Below are positions 20,503 to 28,608 of a DNA stretch of 64,000 bases, piece after piece. The DNA is from Halalkalibacter krulwichiae (GTDB taxonomy: Bacteria > Bacillota > Bacilli > Bacillales > Bacillaceae_D): assembly GCF_002109385.1 (NCBI RefSeq), contig NZ_CP020814.1, positions 2,503,501-2,567,500 on the forward strand, written 5' to 3'. The notes below the pieces were generated by a model, which was not told the DNA's origin, made no database searches, and was given only the letters and a program-made list of their open reading frames with translations. Made by a program: the position numbers and the translations under genes. The stretch's first letter is position 1, and each line of letters opens with the position of its first letter.

Positions 20503-20946
20503 TTATATATGATTAATGCCTAACCCTATTGCCTCGTGCTCCGAACCTTTCACAGGTGCTCCGATTGTTCCATATAAAGACACCGCAAGCCAATCTCCTT
20601 CATGCTCGTTCTCGTATGGATTTCCTCTTAGTACAGCAAAGGTTAAACCAACTGTTCGATGGACTGAGCCTAATTGCACTTGACCTCTAGTAACCCCGTG
20701 TAATGCCTCTATAATGGCATGGTACAAAGCATGTGACTCCCGATAAACATCTGTTTTAATTATTTGATTTTTCTTAGCTGCCGTTTCAATTGCTGCTACT
20801 ACTTTATGGGCTTCCATTGAACCAACTTTACCAAGACAAGCCTTCCAATTAGACTTTTCAAGCTTAGAAAGCTGATGTAAAGGATCCTCTGAAAGCAACA
20901 AAAGTATTGCATGTCGACCAATTCGACGATCTTTATCTAATCCCAT
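20503..20946 (-). CDS. hutP: HutP antiterminator of the hut operon
   Basis: A 147-residue RNA-binding regulator. The core [16 protein letters not shown] and [25 protein letters not shown] at the C-terminus match HutP, including histidine- and metal-binding His residues. It binds the nascent leader when histidine is present and allows transcription into hutH. It is the first gene of the operon, 120 bases before hutH, with a cre site about 60 bases upstream. The ribosome site before ATG 20946 is weak. Confidence 0.93.
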   Translation of the reverse strand: MGLDKDRRIGRHAILLLLSEDPLHQLSKLEKSNWKACLGKVGSMEAHKVVAAIETAAKKNQIIKTDVYRESHALYHAIIEALHGVTRGQVQLGSVHRTVGLTFAVLRGNPYENEHEGDWLAVSLYGTIGAPVKGSEHEAIGLGINHI

Positions 20947-21004
20947 TTACCAACAACTCTTTCACGTTACTAATAAAAATCTAATGTCTACTAACTACTT
21001 TAAT

Positions 21005-21018
21005 TGTAAGCGCTTTAA
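21005..21018 (-). promoter_or_regulatory. cre (CcpA) site of the hut operon
   Basis: TGTAAGCGCTTTAA is close to the CcpA consensus and stands about 60 bases before hutP. Carbon repression of hut is known in B. subtilis. Confidence 0.65.
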
Positions 21019-21084
21019 TGATTTGTGTCAACAAATTTTTCCAATTAAATATGGTAAATGAAATTTTAGTTATAAGTATCCTTC

Positions 21085-21113
21085 TTGAAATAATCATTTG
21101 AACAAGGTATAAT
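21085..21113 (+). promoter_or_regulatory. Promoter of the selenocysteine tRNA
   Basis: TTGAAA (21085-21090) and a consensus TATAAT (21108-21113) are 17 bases apart, 15 bases before the tRNA 5' end. Confidence 0.8.
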
Positions 21114-21127
21114 ACTCTTTGTCACAT

Positions 21128-21224
21128 GGGGCTGGCTGCGACACTGGTGTTCGTCATGGTCTTCAAAACCACTCGGGAGGCGCGTGCCGTCTCCGGTAGG
21201 TTCGATTCCTACACAGTCCCGCCA
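21128..21224 (+). tRNA. selC: tRNA-Sec (anticodon UCA)
   Basis: A 97-base tRNA including the encoded CCA. The anticodon loop CTTCAAA between TGGT and ACCA gives UCA, which reads UGA. A long variable arm (GGAGGCG with the complementary CGTCTCC) and the T arm GTAGG-TTCGATT-CCTAC are clear. The acceptor pairs GGGGCTG with CAGTCCC, with discriminator G. Long variable arm plus UCA identify selenocysteine tRNA. It has its own promoter, about 6 kb from selB. Confidence 0.95.
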
Positions 21225-21407
21225 AAATCTTTTCGCGTCAGAGTTCGTTAAGATTGGCTCTCAAGAGTTTAATTAAATATAAATGACAAAGTCCAACACA
21301 GTTTTATAAGAACACTATTAGAACCTGTAGTCACCTAAATAGGGGGCTATTTTTTATATGCTTTAATTTAAATAAATAGATATATGAAAAAATTGTAAGT
21401 AACACAT

Positions 21408-21438
21408 AATAAAACTCGTCAGTTAGACGAGCTTTATT
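21408..21438 (-). terminator. Terminator of the MurE-like gene
   Basis: AATAAAACTCGTC pairs with GACGAGCTTTATT around a 5-base loop. Confidence 0.75.
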
Positions 21439-21483
21439 ATTTCCTCTTTCATTCAAAATACTTTTTTACAAACTCATATTCTT

Positions 21484-22923
21484 TTAACTCAATACGTTTA
21501 CGATTGTTTCTCTGTCGTTACGTGTTTGATAACGGTACTCTTCTTGATAATTTTCCGAACCTTTTCCCGTAATGATCATACCATCTCCTTCTTTTAAAAG
21601 AGATAGTACATATACTATCGCTTCCGTTCTATCGTCCATAACAACAATATTTTCGTATGGCTTGCTTAGCTCTCTTAATTCTGCCAACATCAGTTCGTTA
21701 CCTGTCCCATTTAAATCATCCAATGTTAGAAATACATAGTCGCTAAGGCTTTGACTGATTTGAACCATCATTTTTCTTTTGGAACAATCTCTCTTCCCCC
21801 TAAAACCAAAAATATGATACAAATTTCGTGCTGTGCATTCTTTTGCTGTATTTAACGCGTACTGAAGACCATCAGGAGTATGCGCATAATCTAAGAATGC
21901 CTTTGCACCATTTGGTATTGTTACTTCTTCAAACCTTCCAGGGACGCCTTCAAATGTTTCTAATGCCTCTATTACTTCTTCTGGAGAAAGACCTATCTCT
22001 CTTGCACATATATAACTACCTATCGCATTATAAACATTGTGTTCACCTTGGATGTTCATTTTAATGACATATTCTTTCTCATTGTCATCAATCACTAAGT
22101 TTACATCAGGAACAGTACTATAAGATTTTAAATAAATTGGTTCTCCGCCCTTAGATTGTCCAAATGAAACCGATGGAACCAACTCTTCAGCTAACTCTTC
22201 ATGCAATCTCTCTCCCCAAGAACAATAGGTCCCAACGATCCCTTTGCCTTGATCCTTTAGACATTGAAATATTTTTTTCTTAGTTTGATAATAGTCTTCC
22301 AGATCTTTGTGGTAATCTAGATGCTCATGACTTAAATTCGTAAAGAGTGCATAATCAAACATGGAACCATGTACACGATATTGATCTAAACCGTGTGATG
22401 AAACTTCCATTACGACATATTCATCTTCACTTTCATGAAGCATTTCTTGTAGCAAAATCGCATCCGGAGTAGTTAAATTAGATTCTCTCATTTCTCCATT
22501 TATCACATATTCAACTGTTCCTAATCTTGCAACCGATTTTCCATTATGCTCCAAAATATGATGTAACAAATAAGAAGTTGTCGTTTTTCCATTTGTTCCT
22601 GTAATACCAATCATTTTATGTTTGTTGTGAGGCTTGTCGTAGAAATGATTTACCAATATTAACAATGCCTTTCTTGAATTATCCACTTTGAAATAAGGAA
22701 CCGTCACTATCTCCTTGAGGTTCTTTTCCCCAATAATCGCTACAGCTCCATTTTTAATTGCAGACTGAATGAATTTGTGACCATCTGCTTCATATCCTGA
22801 AATGGCAACAAATAAGTTCCCATCTTTTATTTTTCTTGAATCGAGTTGAATTCCCGTTATGTCGATATCCTCGTCACATTGTTTTTTTAAGGGTTTTAAC
22901 AAATCATTTAACGTTTTATTCAT
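21484..22923 (-). CDS. MurE-like Mur ligase without the DNPR motif
   Basis: A 479-residue ATP-dependent ligase of the MurE type. The N-terminal domain has ITGIQLDSRKIKDG, the ATP loop is GITGTNGKTTTSYLL (about 105-119), then TTPDA, EVSSHGLDQ and the C-terminal GFRGKRDCSKR and GKGSENYQ. True MurE enzymes adding diaminopimelate carry DNPR; here the same place reads TLDDLNGTGNE. So a different amino acid, or a different acceptor, is likely. It stands alone, outside any cell-division cluster, next to yjiH and arginase genes. It is probably a second, specialised ligase, not the housekeeping MurE. Confidence 0.85.
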   Translation of the reverse strand: MNKTLNDLLKPLKKQCDEDIDITGIQLDSRKIKDGNLFVAISGYEADGHKFIQSAIKNGAVAIIGEKNLKEIVTVPYFKVDNSRKALLILVNHFYDKPHNKHKMIGITGTNGKTTTSYLLHHILEHNGKSVARLGTVEYVINGEMRESNLTTPDAILLQEMLHESEDEYVVMEVSSHGLDQYRVHGSMFDYALFTNLSHEHLDYHKDLEDYYQTKKKIFQCLKDQGKGIVGTYCSWGERLHEELAEELVPSVSFGQSKGGEPIYLKSYSTVPDVNLVIDDNEKEYVIKMNIQGEHNVYNAIGSYICAREIGLSPEEVIEALETFEGVPGRFEEVTIPNGAKAFLDYAHTPDGLQYALNTAKECTARNLYHIFGFRGKRDCSKRKMMVQISQSLSDYVFLTLDDLNGTGNELMLAELRELSKPYENIVVMDDRTEAIVYVLSLLKEGDGMIITGKGSENYQEEYRYQTRNDRETIVNVLS

Positions 22924-23077
22924 GTATTTTCACCCTCGGTAATCGTAATAATAGTAGCTTTATTAATGTGTACAGTTAACGATTAATTTACTCGAGAGTA
23001 ACAATTTAATTGACAACAAAATATAAAGGTGAAATGTTGCACTATTCGCTTTAGAAACATTTAGATCAAACGAAAAA

Positions 23078-23110
23078 TAAGCGAACGAAAGATCTCCTTA
23101 AGCTCGCTTA
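23078..23110 (-). terminator. Terminator of the YjiH-family gene
   Basis: TAAGCGA pairs with TCGCTTA, followed by TTTTT on the minus strand, 16 bases after the stop. Confidence 0.65.
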
Positions 23111-23125
23111 CTCTTTCATTTTCAA

Positions 23126-24508
23126 TTAAAAAATAAGGTGTGCAATTCCTACAATGATCGGCAAAGTAATAAGAGTTCTAATGAGAAAGATTAAGATAAG
23201 ATCAGTAAACTTTACTGGCAATCTTGAAGCTAGAATTAATCCGCCGATTTCTGACATGTAAATTAATTGCGTGACAGATACACAAGCAATGATAAATCTT
23301 GTTAGATCACTTTCAATTCCACTGCCTATAACTGCAGGCAAAAACATATCAGCAAAACCAACGACCATTGTTTGCGCTGCTGCATGAGCCTCAGGCACTT
23401 GCAGTAAAGTAAGGATTGGGACAAATGGAGCACTTACAATAGCAAACAGTGACGTATGTTCAGCTAGAATGAGCGCCGTTGTACCAATCGCCATAATAAC
23501 TGGTAATACAGTAAACCACATATCCAATACGTTTTTTAAGCCACCTTTAAAAGTACTAGCTGCACTATTATTTTGGTGAGCTCTTTTCAAAGCTTTTGAT
23601 AAGCCATATGAAAATGGATTTTGTCCTTTTAATGAGTTTTCATCAAACCTTGCTTTGTTTTCAGTAACATATGTATCTGACTTTCGAGATAGTGGTGGAA
23701 TTCTCGGCAGAATAATGGCAGCCGTAATCCCTGCTACAACAATCGTAAAATAGAATGCAAGAAATAAATGTTCTAAATCCATATAAGTTAAGATTACGAT
23801 ACTAAATGTAATCGAGACTACAGAAAAAGTCGTACAAATGACCGCCGCTTCTCTCTTCGTATAAAAACCTTCTTCGTATTGTTTATTTGTTAGTAACACA
23901 CCAATTGTTCCATCTCCCATCCAAGAAGCTAAACAATCAATAGAAGAACGGCCAGGAAGCGTAAATAACGGTCTCATAATTTTATTGAAAAGTACACCAA
24001 ATAGTTCCAATAAACCAAAATTTAATAGCAACGGTAGAAATAATCCAGCAAATAAAAAGATTGTAAATAGTAAAGGAAGAAGTTCATATAATAATAATCC
24101 ACCTGTATCCTCCGACCACACCACTTCAGGACCTACTTGAAGCAAAGTCATAACCGCGAACATAAATCCAATTATTCTAACTAACAACCAGATAGGATGA
24201 ACAAGGAACAATCCTTTTAAAAAACTACTCTTAATCAAAAAATTAGGTTTCCATATCGTTGCGGCACAGGACATCATGATAATAAATGCTAAAATGGTTG
24301 TTAAGATCAAAGGTAAAGTTTCTATTAATAGACCTTCCAACAGCTTGGCCATAAAAGCTACAGGTATTGTTATACGACCATCTATTTGGATTGGTATCAT
24401 AAACAAACCTATACCTAGCAAGGAAGGTATAAGAAATAATAAGTAGTCTTTTAAATCATTACTTTTTTCTTCTTCATGTTTTTTTACTTTTACCTCTTCT
24501 AATGCCAT
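23126..24508 (-). CDS. YjiH-family membrane protein (nucleoside-recognition/Gate domains)
   Basis: A 460-residue membrane protein with about ten hydrophobic segments and a charged cytoplasmic N-terminus. The motif LPGRSSIDCLASWMGDGTIG (around 195-214) and a second Gate-like region near 370-400 (QTMVVGFADMFLPAVIG) are characteristic. The family is uncharacterised, but often lies near amino-acid catabolic genes. It starts about 33 bases after the arginase stop and is probably its operon partner, so arginine, ornithine or a product could be transported. That role is inference. Confidence 0.8.
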   Translation of the reverse strand: MALEEVKVKKHEEEKSNDLKDYLLFLIPSLLGIGLFMIPIQIDGRITIPVAFMAKLLEGLLIETLPLILTTILAFIIMMSCAATIWKPNFLIKSSFLKGLFLVHPIWLLVRIIGFMFAVMTLLQVGPEVVWSEDTGGLLLYELLPLLFTIFLFAGLFLPLLLNFGLLELFGVLFNKIMRPLFTLPGRSSIDCLASWMGDGTIGVLLTNKQYEEGFYTKREAAVICTTFSVVSITFSIVILTYMDLEHLFLAFYFTIVVAGITAAIILPRIPPLSRKSDTYVTENKARFDENSLKGQNPFSYGLSKALKRAHQNNSAASTFKGGLKNVLDMWFTVLPVIMAIGTTALILAEHTSLFAIVSAPFVPILTLLQVPEAHAAAQTMVVGFADMFLPAVIGSGIESDLTRFIIACVSVTQLIYMSEIGGLILASRLPVKFTDLILIFLIRTLITLPIIVGIAHLIF

Positions 24509-24541
24509 TAAACATCCCCCTTAGTATCTTAATTTACAAGA

Positions 24542-25446
24542 TTAAAGTAATTTCTTTCCTAATAAGGATGTAACTAAAGCAACCGCCACATCAGCTGTTT
24601 GATTTCTATTATCTAGAATTGGGTTTATTTCTACAAATTCTGCAGAGGTAATTAATTCTGATTCAGCTAACAATTCTAGTGCTAATTGACTTTCCCTATA
24701 TGAAATTCCACCAAGTACAGGTGTTCCTACTCCAGGCGCTTCTAATGGATCAATTCCATCTAAGTCAAAACTTAAATGTACTCCATCTGTACGACTAGCT
24801 AGATAATCGATCGTTTCTTCAATGACCCTCGTCATTCCAAGTCGATCTATTTCATGCATTGTATAAACTTTTATCCCTTTTTCCTTAATTAATTGTCTTT
24901 CCCCATCATCTATTGAACGAGCACCAATAATGACAATATTTTCAGGATTTATTTTTGGTATAATATCCCCTATCTCTGTCAACCTCTCATGTCCGACTCC
25001 TATGTTAACAGCTAAAGGCATTCCATGGATATTACCAGATGGAGACGTCTTATCTGTGTTTAAATCAGGATGTGCATCATACCAAATGACCCCAAGATTG
25101 TTATAACATTTTCTAATACCTGCAATTGAACCAATACTTATACTATGGTCCCCCCTAGAATTAGCGGGAAACTTTGCTCAGATTCTATGTTTTCAACACC
25201 TTTACACAGTTCTTTGCTAACTTTAATAACTTCCTCCAAGTTTCTTAATTGACCTGCTTCTTTTTCACTAGCAGCTGGGCGATTGATTGGAATATCGCCA
25301 TAGTCTTTCACGTCGTAACCTAATGATTCGATTTCTTCAATTAACCCAGCATACCTCATCGCACTTGGTCCCATATCGACTCCACGGCGCTTTTGTCCTA
25401 AGTCCATAGGTACACCTATTATTGATACTTTATCAAATTTTTTCAT
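24542..25446 (-). CDS. rocF: Arginase (one-base frameshift)
   Basis: Hydrolyses arginine to ornithine and urea. The N-terminus [20 protein letters not shown] and the Mn2+ motifs [14 protein letters not shown] and SFDLDGIDP match RocF. The frame breaks in a run of six Gs (25150-25155 plus strand); seven Gs restore [11 protein letters not shown] and a 301-residue enzyme of normal length. Most arginases have DAHGDLN; the Pro here is unusual but keeps all ligands. A sigma-54-type promoter lies just upstream, as for roc genes of B. subtilis, and a YjiH transporter-like gene follows. Confidence 0.94.
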
Positions 25447-25496
25447 AGTTACTACACTCCTCAGAAATTAAAGTGACTTACGTGTAATAATACGAA

Positions 25497-25512
25497 TGCA
25501 ATAACTATGCCA
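25497..25512 (-). promoter_or_regulatory. Sigma-54 (SigL) promoter of rocF
   Basis: TGGCATAGTTATTGCA on the minus strand fits the -24/-12 consensus TGGCAC-N5-TTGCA with one mismatch. It lies about 50 bases before the rocF ATG. B. subtilis roc operons use SigL with RocR. I could not find a clear activator site. Confidence 0.7.
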
Positions 25513-25849
25513 AAGCCGAAACATACAAAACGCTATGAAATCTATTTATATAAACTGAATCGCAATAAAAATATTAGTCTAATAGGCAAAAAACCTATCT
25601 ATTTGTCAATTTTTTTGACTATTAGATAGGTTTTTTAACAAATATTGATATTAAAGAGCTGTGCATTTGACACAAACCATTTCAATACAGTGGAGAAACT
25701 TAAAATTTATGTATAACGTCACTTTGTTATTCATTTATCCTTTCTCCTCAATTAATTCCCAACCTAAAAAAGAAACACATTTTATTTATGTGTTCCTGTG
25801 GGGTTATCGATTTTACACTTTTATAATGCAAAATAGATAAGGGTATATT
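25513..25849. terminator. Intergenic stretch with two terminators
   Basis: 25771-25796 (GAAACACAT/ATGTGTTCC, then a T run on the minus strand) ends the GDSL gene. 25588-25636 is a larger stem with AAAAAACCTATCTA and TAGATAGGTTTTTT arms. No gene was seen in this stretch. Confidence 0.7.
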
Positions 25850-26470
25850 CTACTTTAATAATCCTTCAACCGCTTTAAGCCACGTTTTAGCCATTAACAT
25901 ATTTCCGATTGAACTCATATGAACACTATCAGTTGTCAACTGATGTGTTGAACCAGATTGTAAAAAAATAATAAACGCTTGATGAGTCGGGATAACAGTT
26001 GCTTTAAAATGATCAGCCAGCTCATTTACAATTTTCACATAATCTATTAACAATTTATTCCCTGTTGAATCAATTTGCTCACCAATGATTGTTGGTTCCA
26101 TGAGTATGATCTTTGCATTCGTTTGTTCTTGTACTTTTGTTACTAAATCTATGTAATGACTTTTAAATAATTCTGGTGTTACTTGTTCTAGGTCGGGACG
26201 GTCAAGTTGTCTCCAAACATCATTAATTCCTATTGAAATAGATACAAAATCAGGCTTATGGTTGAGTACATCTTCTTGCCATCTTGCTACAAGGTCGGTA
26301 ATGCGATTCCCACTTATTCCAACATTTACAAACTGAAAAGGTATAGCAGGATAAGATGCTAGTAAATAATCACGCACAAGACGTACATAACCAGTCCCTA
26401 GTCCTTCCTGATCTTCTAATCTGCCACAATCTGTGATGCTATCTCCAATAAATAATATCTTCACTTTCAA
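25850..26470 (-). CDS. GDSL-family (SGNH) hydrolase/esterase
   Basis: A 206-residue esterase. The catalytic Ser is in IGDSITDCGR (block I), block III GISGNRITD and GINDVW hold the Gly and Asn, and DSVHMSSIG gives the Asp-His pair near residue 182. No signal peptide, so it is cytoplasmic. The start is TTG 26470 behind GAGAGGATG, which overlaps the stop of a 40-residue ORF. Sugar-ester deacetylation is common for such enzymes, but the substrate is unknown. Confidence 0.88.
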   Translation of the reverse strand: MKVKILFIGDSITDCGRLEDQEGLGTGYVRLVRDYLLASYPAIPFQFVNVGISGNRITDLVARWQEDVLNHKPDFVSISIGINDVWRQLDRPDLEQVTPELFKSHYIDLVTKVQEQTNAKIILMEPTIIGEQIDSTGNKLLIDYVKIVNELADHFKATVIPTHQAFIIFLQSGSTHQLTTDSVHMSSIGNMLMAKTWLKAVEGLLK

Positions 26471-26484
26471 TTATGAACATCCTC

Positions 26485-26607
26485 TCATTCATAGACTTTT
26501 TTCTCCTGTTCAAATTTTTCAACTCTTTGATTACTAACCATCAATACATTAGCCAATAAGACAATGCAACTGGCCAAATTCTTAATTAGCTTTGATAACT
26601 TCAACAA
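26485..26607 (-). CDS. Possible 40-residue membrane peptide upstream of the GDSL gene
   Basis: A short frame starting at TTG 26607: LLKLSKLIKNLASCIVLLAN, then VLMVSNQRVEKFEQEKK. It has one hydrophobic helix and a charged tail. Its TGA stop lies inside the ribosome-binding region of the GDSL gene, so the two may be coupled. The AAAGGA ribosome site is close to the start. No family recognised. Confidence 0.35.
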   Translation of the reverse strand: MLKLSKLIKNLASCIVLLANVLMVSNQRVEKFEQEKKVYE

Positions 26608-26714
26608 TTCCTTTCCTTTCTCCTTCTTCACTAATATAGATGACTTAAACAAAATCGCAAGCCAAGCTTCATAACTAGTGTTGAAAATCTAATTTACTAG
26701 AGAAAGCCATAATT

Positions 26715-26746
26715 AAAGGGAACTTCGAATAACAGAAGTTCCCTTT
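26715..26746 (-). terminator. Terminator of the MmpL-partner gene
   Basis: AAAGGGAACTTC pairs with GAAGTTCCCTTT around an 8-base loop. Confidence 0.8.
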
Positions 26747-26782
26747 AGTATCAATTATATGTCTTTTGTTAAAACTTTATTT

Positions 26783-28606
26783 TCACGAAAACAAATCCTT
26801 TAACCGACCCCAAAATCCCTTTTCTTCTTCAATGACTTCTTCCATCGTTTCTTGCTCTTCTTTTTTAACACTCTCCGTTTTAATGACAAATTGAACAGAA
26901 TTCACTTTTTCATTTTCGCCAGAAACAAAAGAAATAGCCTCAAAATCAGATTTATCATATTCAGAAATCATCTTATCGATTTCTTCTTGGATCTGTTCCG
27001 GTAAATCATTTGTTGATTTATAAAGTTCGCCTGTACCATCGAGGAGTTGCCCTACTCCATCTTCTAACTCTGTCGTACCTCCATTTAATTGGACGATGCC
27101 TGAATGTAGCTCATGATATGAACTTGATAATGTATCAACACCATTCGTATATTTAATTAAGCCACCATGAAACTGTTCGTAATTGGCAGCAAGCGCTGCA
27201 AGTCCTTCTTGTAGTTGAGTCAAACCATCTAATCCATCCATGCCTTCTAATGAAGATGAAAGCCCTTGGGCAATTGAAGTAAGGGTCGTTGCCATCTCCA
27301 TACTCGCTCCACTTACTTCACCTAATGTCGTATCAACTACTTGCAAGCCTTCTTTTACAGCCGAGTATGTGCCTTTAGCAACACGTGCAGCGGAATACGT
27401 TTCAACTAACTGATCGAGTACGGCAGGATCCGCACCACTGCTGTATAAATCGTTTATTTCATTTTCTGAAACGTTATATTCAGGAATATTTCTCATTGCC
27501 TCATCCAATGTGGTGAGCACGATTGAATAATTCTCTTGAAGGAGAGATAATCCATTTGCTGTTTCGGTAAGACCATCTGCAATTTGCGACAACCCTTTTG
27601 GGAGCTCACTTAATTCGCTCAAGTCAAGTTCGTTGTCGTTTTTCGATATATTTTTCGTGATTGTGGAAAGTGCATCATTAATTGAACTAGATGCCTTAAT
27701 AAGCTCACTAGAAGCTCCAGTCATTTCTGACATTCCATTTTTATACTGCTCAGAACCATTTCGCAAGCTAATAACGCCATCATTTAATTCAGAGACACCA
27801 CTCTTTAGGTCAGCCACTCCATCATTAATCTCTTTTATCGCGTCGGTTAACGACTTCATATCCTCTGTCATTTTTTCAGCATCAGGTGCATCAATTGACA
27901 TAGATGATGGTAGAGCCGCTATCTCAATACCTTCAAATTCAAAGTCCCTCACATCCGCTGTAACAGCAAAGTTTCCTTCTTGTTCAGGCAGCACAGTGAA
28001 CGTAATTTGCTTATCCGTCCCAGCGTTAGCAATTACTCCATCAGAAGCCTCAATATTTTGGTAGAATTCCGAATCGAGAGTTAAAGAGATTTGCAATAAA
28101 TAGTTATCGAAAAATATAGTCTCCCCTTGCTCATTTCGGGACGTATTTATAGTAATCTCTAAATGACCATTTTCACCTACATTTTCAGCTGGATTCATTT
28201 CCTTCCCATCTAAGAAGTAAACAATTTCAAGGTCCCATGGGAGTTCTAATTCATTCGTGTTTCCTTGATAGTAAAACTTACCTTTTGACGCCTCGATATA
28301 GACTTTATCGTCAGTCTGAGTTAGATCAGACAAATCGGTTAAGTTTTTCAAACTATTGTACGAACCATAATCGATTATAGTCCCAGCTTGTGTCACATCT
28401 AAAGTATTCACTACGTAAATTTCATTTAATTGACCATTAGCCTGCAAAGTTGCATAGACAACTTCATCTTTTGATGAGATCTTCCCATCCGTTTGTTCAT
28501 TTACTTTCTCTTCTGTTGAAACTGACTTTTGTGAAGCATCAGCAAGAAATGAAGGTAAGATTAGCATCATTGCTAGCGGAACGATCAATATTCGTTTTTT
28601 TCTCAT
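26783..28606 (-). CDS. Secreted heptad-repeat partner of the MmpL exporter (YhgE-like repeats)
   Basis: A 607-residue exported protein. The start MRKKRILIV (ATG 28606) is eight bases after AAGGAG and gives a signal peptide ending near SFLADASQ. A beta-rich part to about residue 235 is followed by a long region of Leu-x-x-Gly heptads (for example INDGVADLKSGVSELNDG and LNGGTTELEDGVGQLLDG) and an acidic C-terminus ending RLKDLFS. Such repeats occur in YhgE/Pip-type proteins that pair with RND exporters. It follows the exporter by two bases, so they probably form one complex. Confidence 0.75.
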   Translation of the reverse strand: MRKKRILIVPLAMMLILPSFLADASQKSVSTEEKVNEQTDGKISSKDEVVYATLQANGQLNEIYVVNTLDVTQAGTIIDYGSYNSLKNLTDLSDLTQTDDKVYIEASKGKFYYQGNTNELELPWDLEIVYFLDGKEMNPAENVGENGHLEITINTSRNEQGETIFFDNYLLQISLTLDSEFYQNIEASDGVIANAGTDKQITFTVLPEQEGNFAVTADVRDFEFEGIEIAALPSSMSIDAPDAEKMTEDMKSLTDAIKEINDGVADLKSGVSELNDGVISLRNGSEQYKNGMSEMTGASSELIKASSSINDALSTITKNISKNDNELDLSELSELPKGLSQIADGLTETANGLSLLQENYSIVLTTLDEAMRNIPEYNVSENEINDLYSSGADPAVLDQLVETYSAARVAKGTYSAVKEGLQVVDTTLGEVSGASMEMATTLTSIAQGLSSSLEGMDGLDGLTQLQEGLAALAANYEQFHGGLIKYTNGVDTLSSSYHELHSGIVQLNGGTTELEDGVGQLLDGTGELYKSTNDLPEQIQEEIDKMISEYDKSDFEAISFVSGENEKVNSVQFVIKTESVKKEEQETMEEVIEEEKGFWGRLKDLFS

Positions 28607-28608
28607 CA

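Noticed and set aside
24542..25446. Formiminoglutamase (hutG) replacing the missing hut gene
   Set aside because: The sequence is arginase-like throughout ([24 protein letters not shown]), and it sits behind a roc-type promoter.
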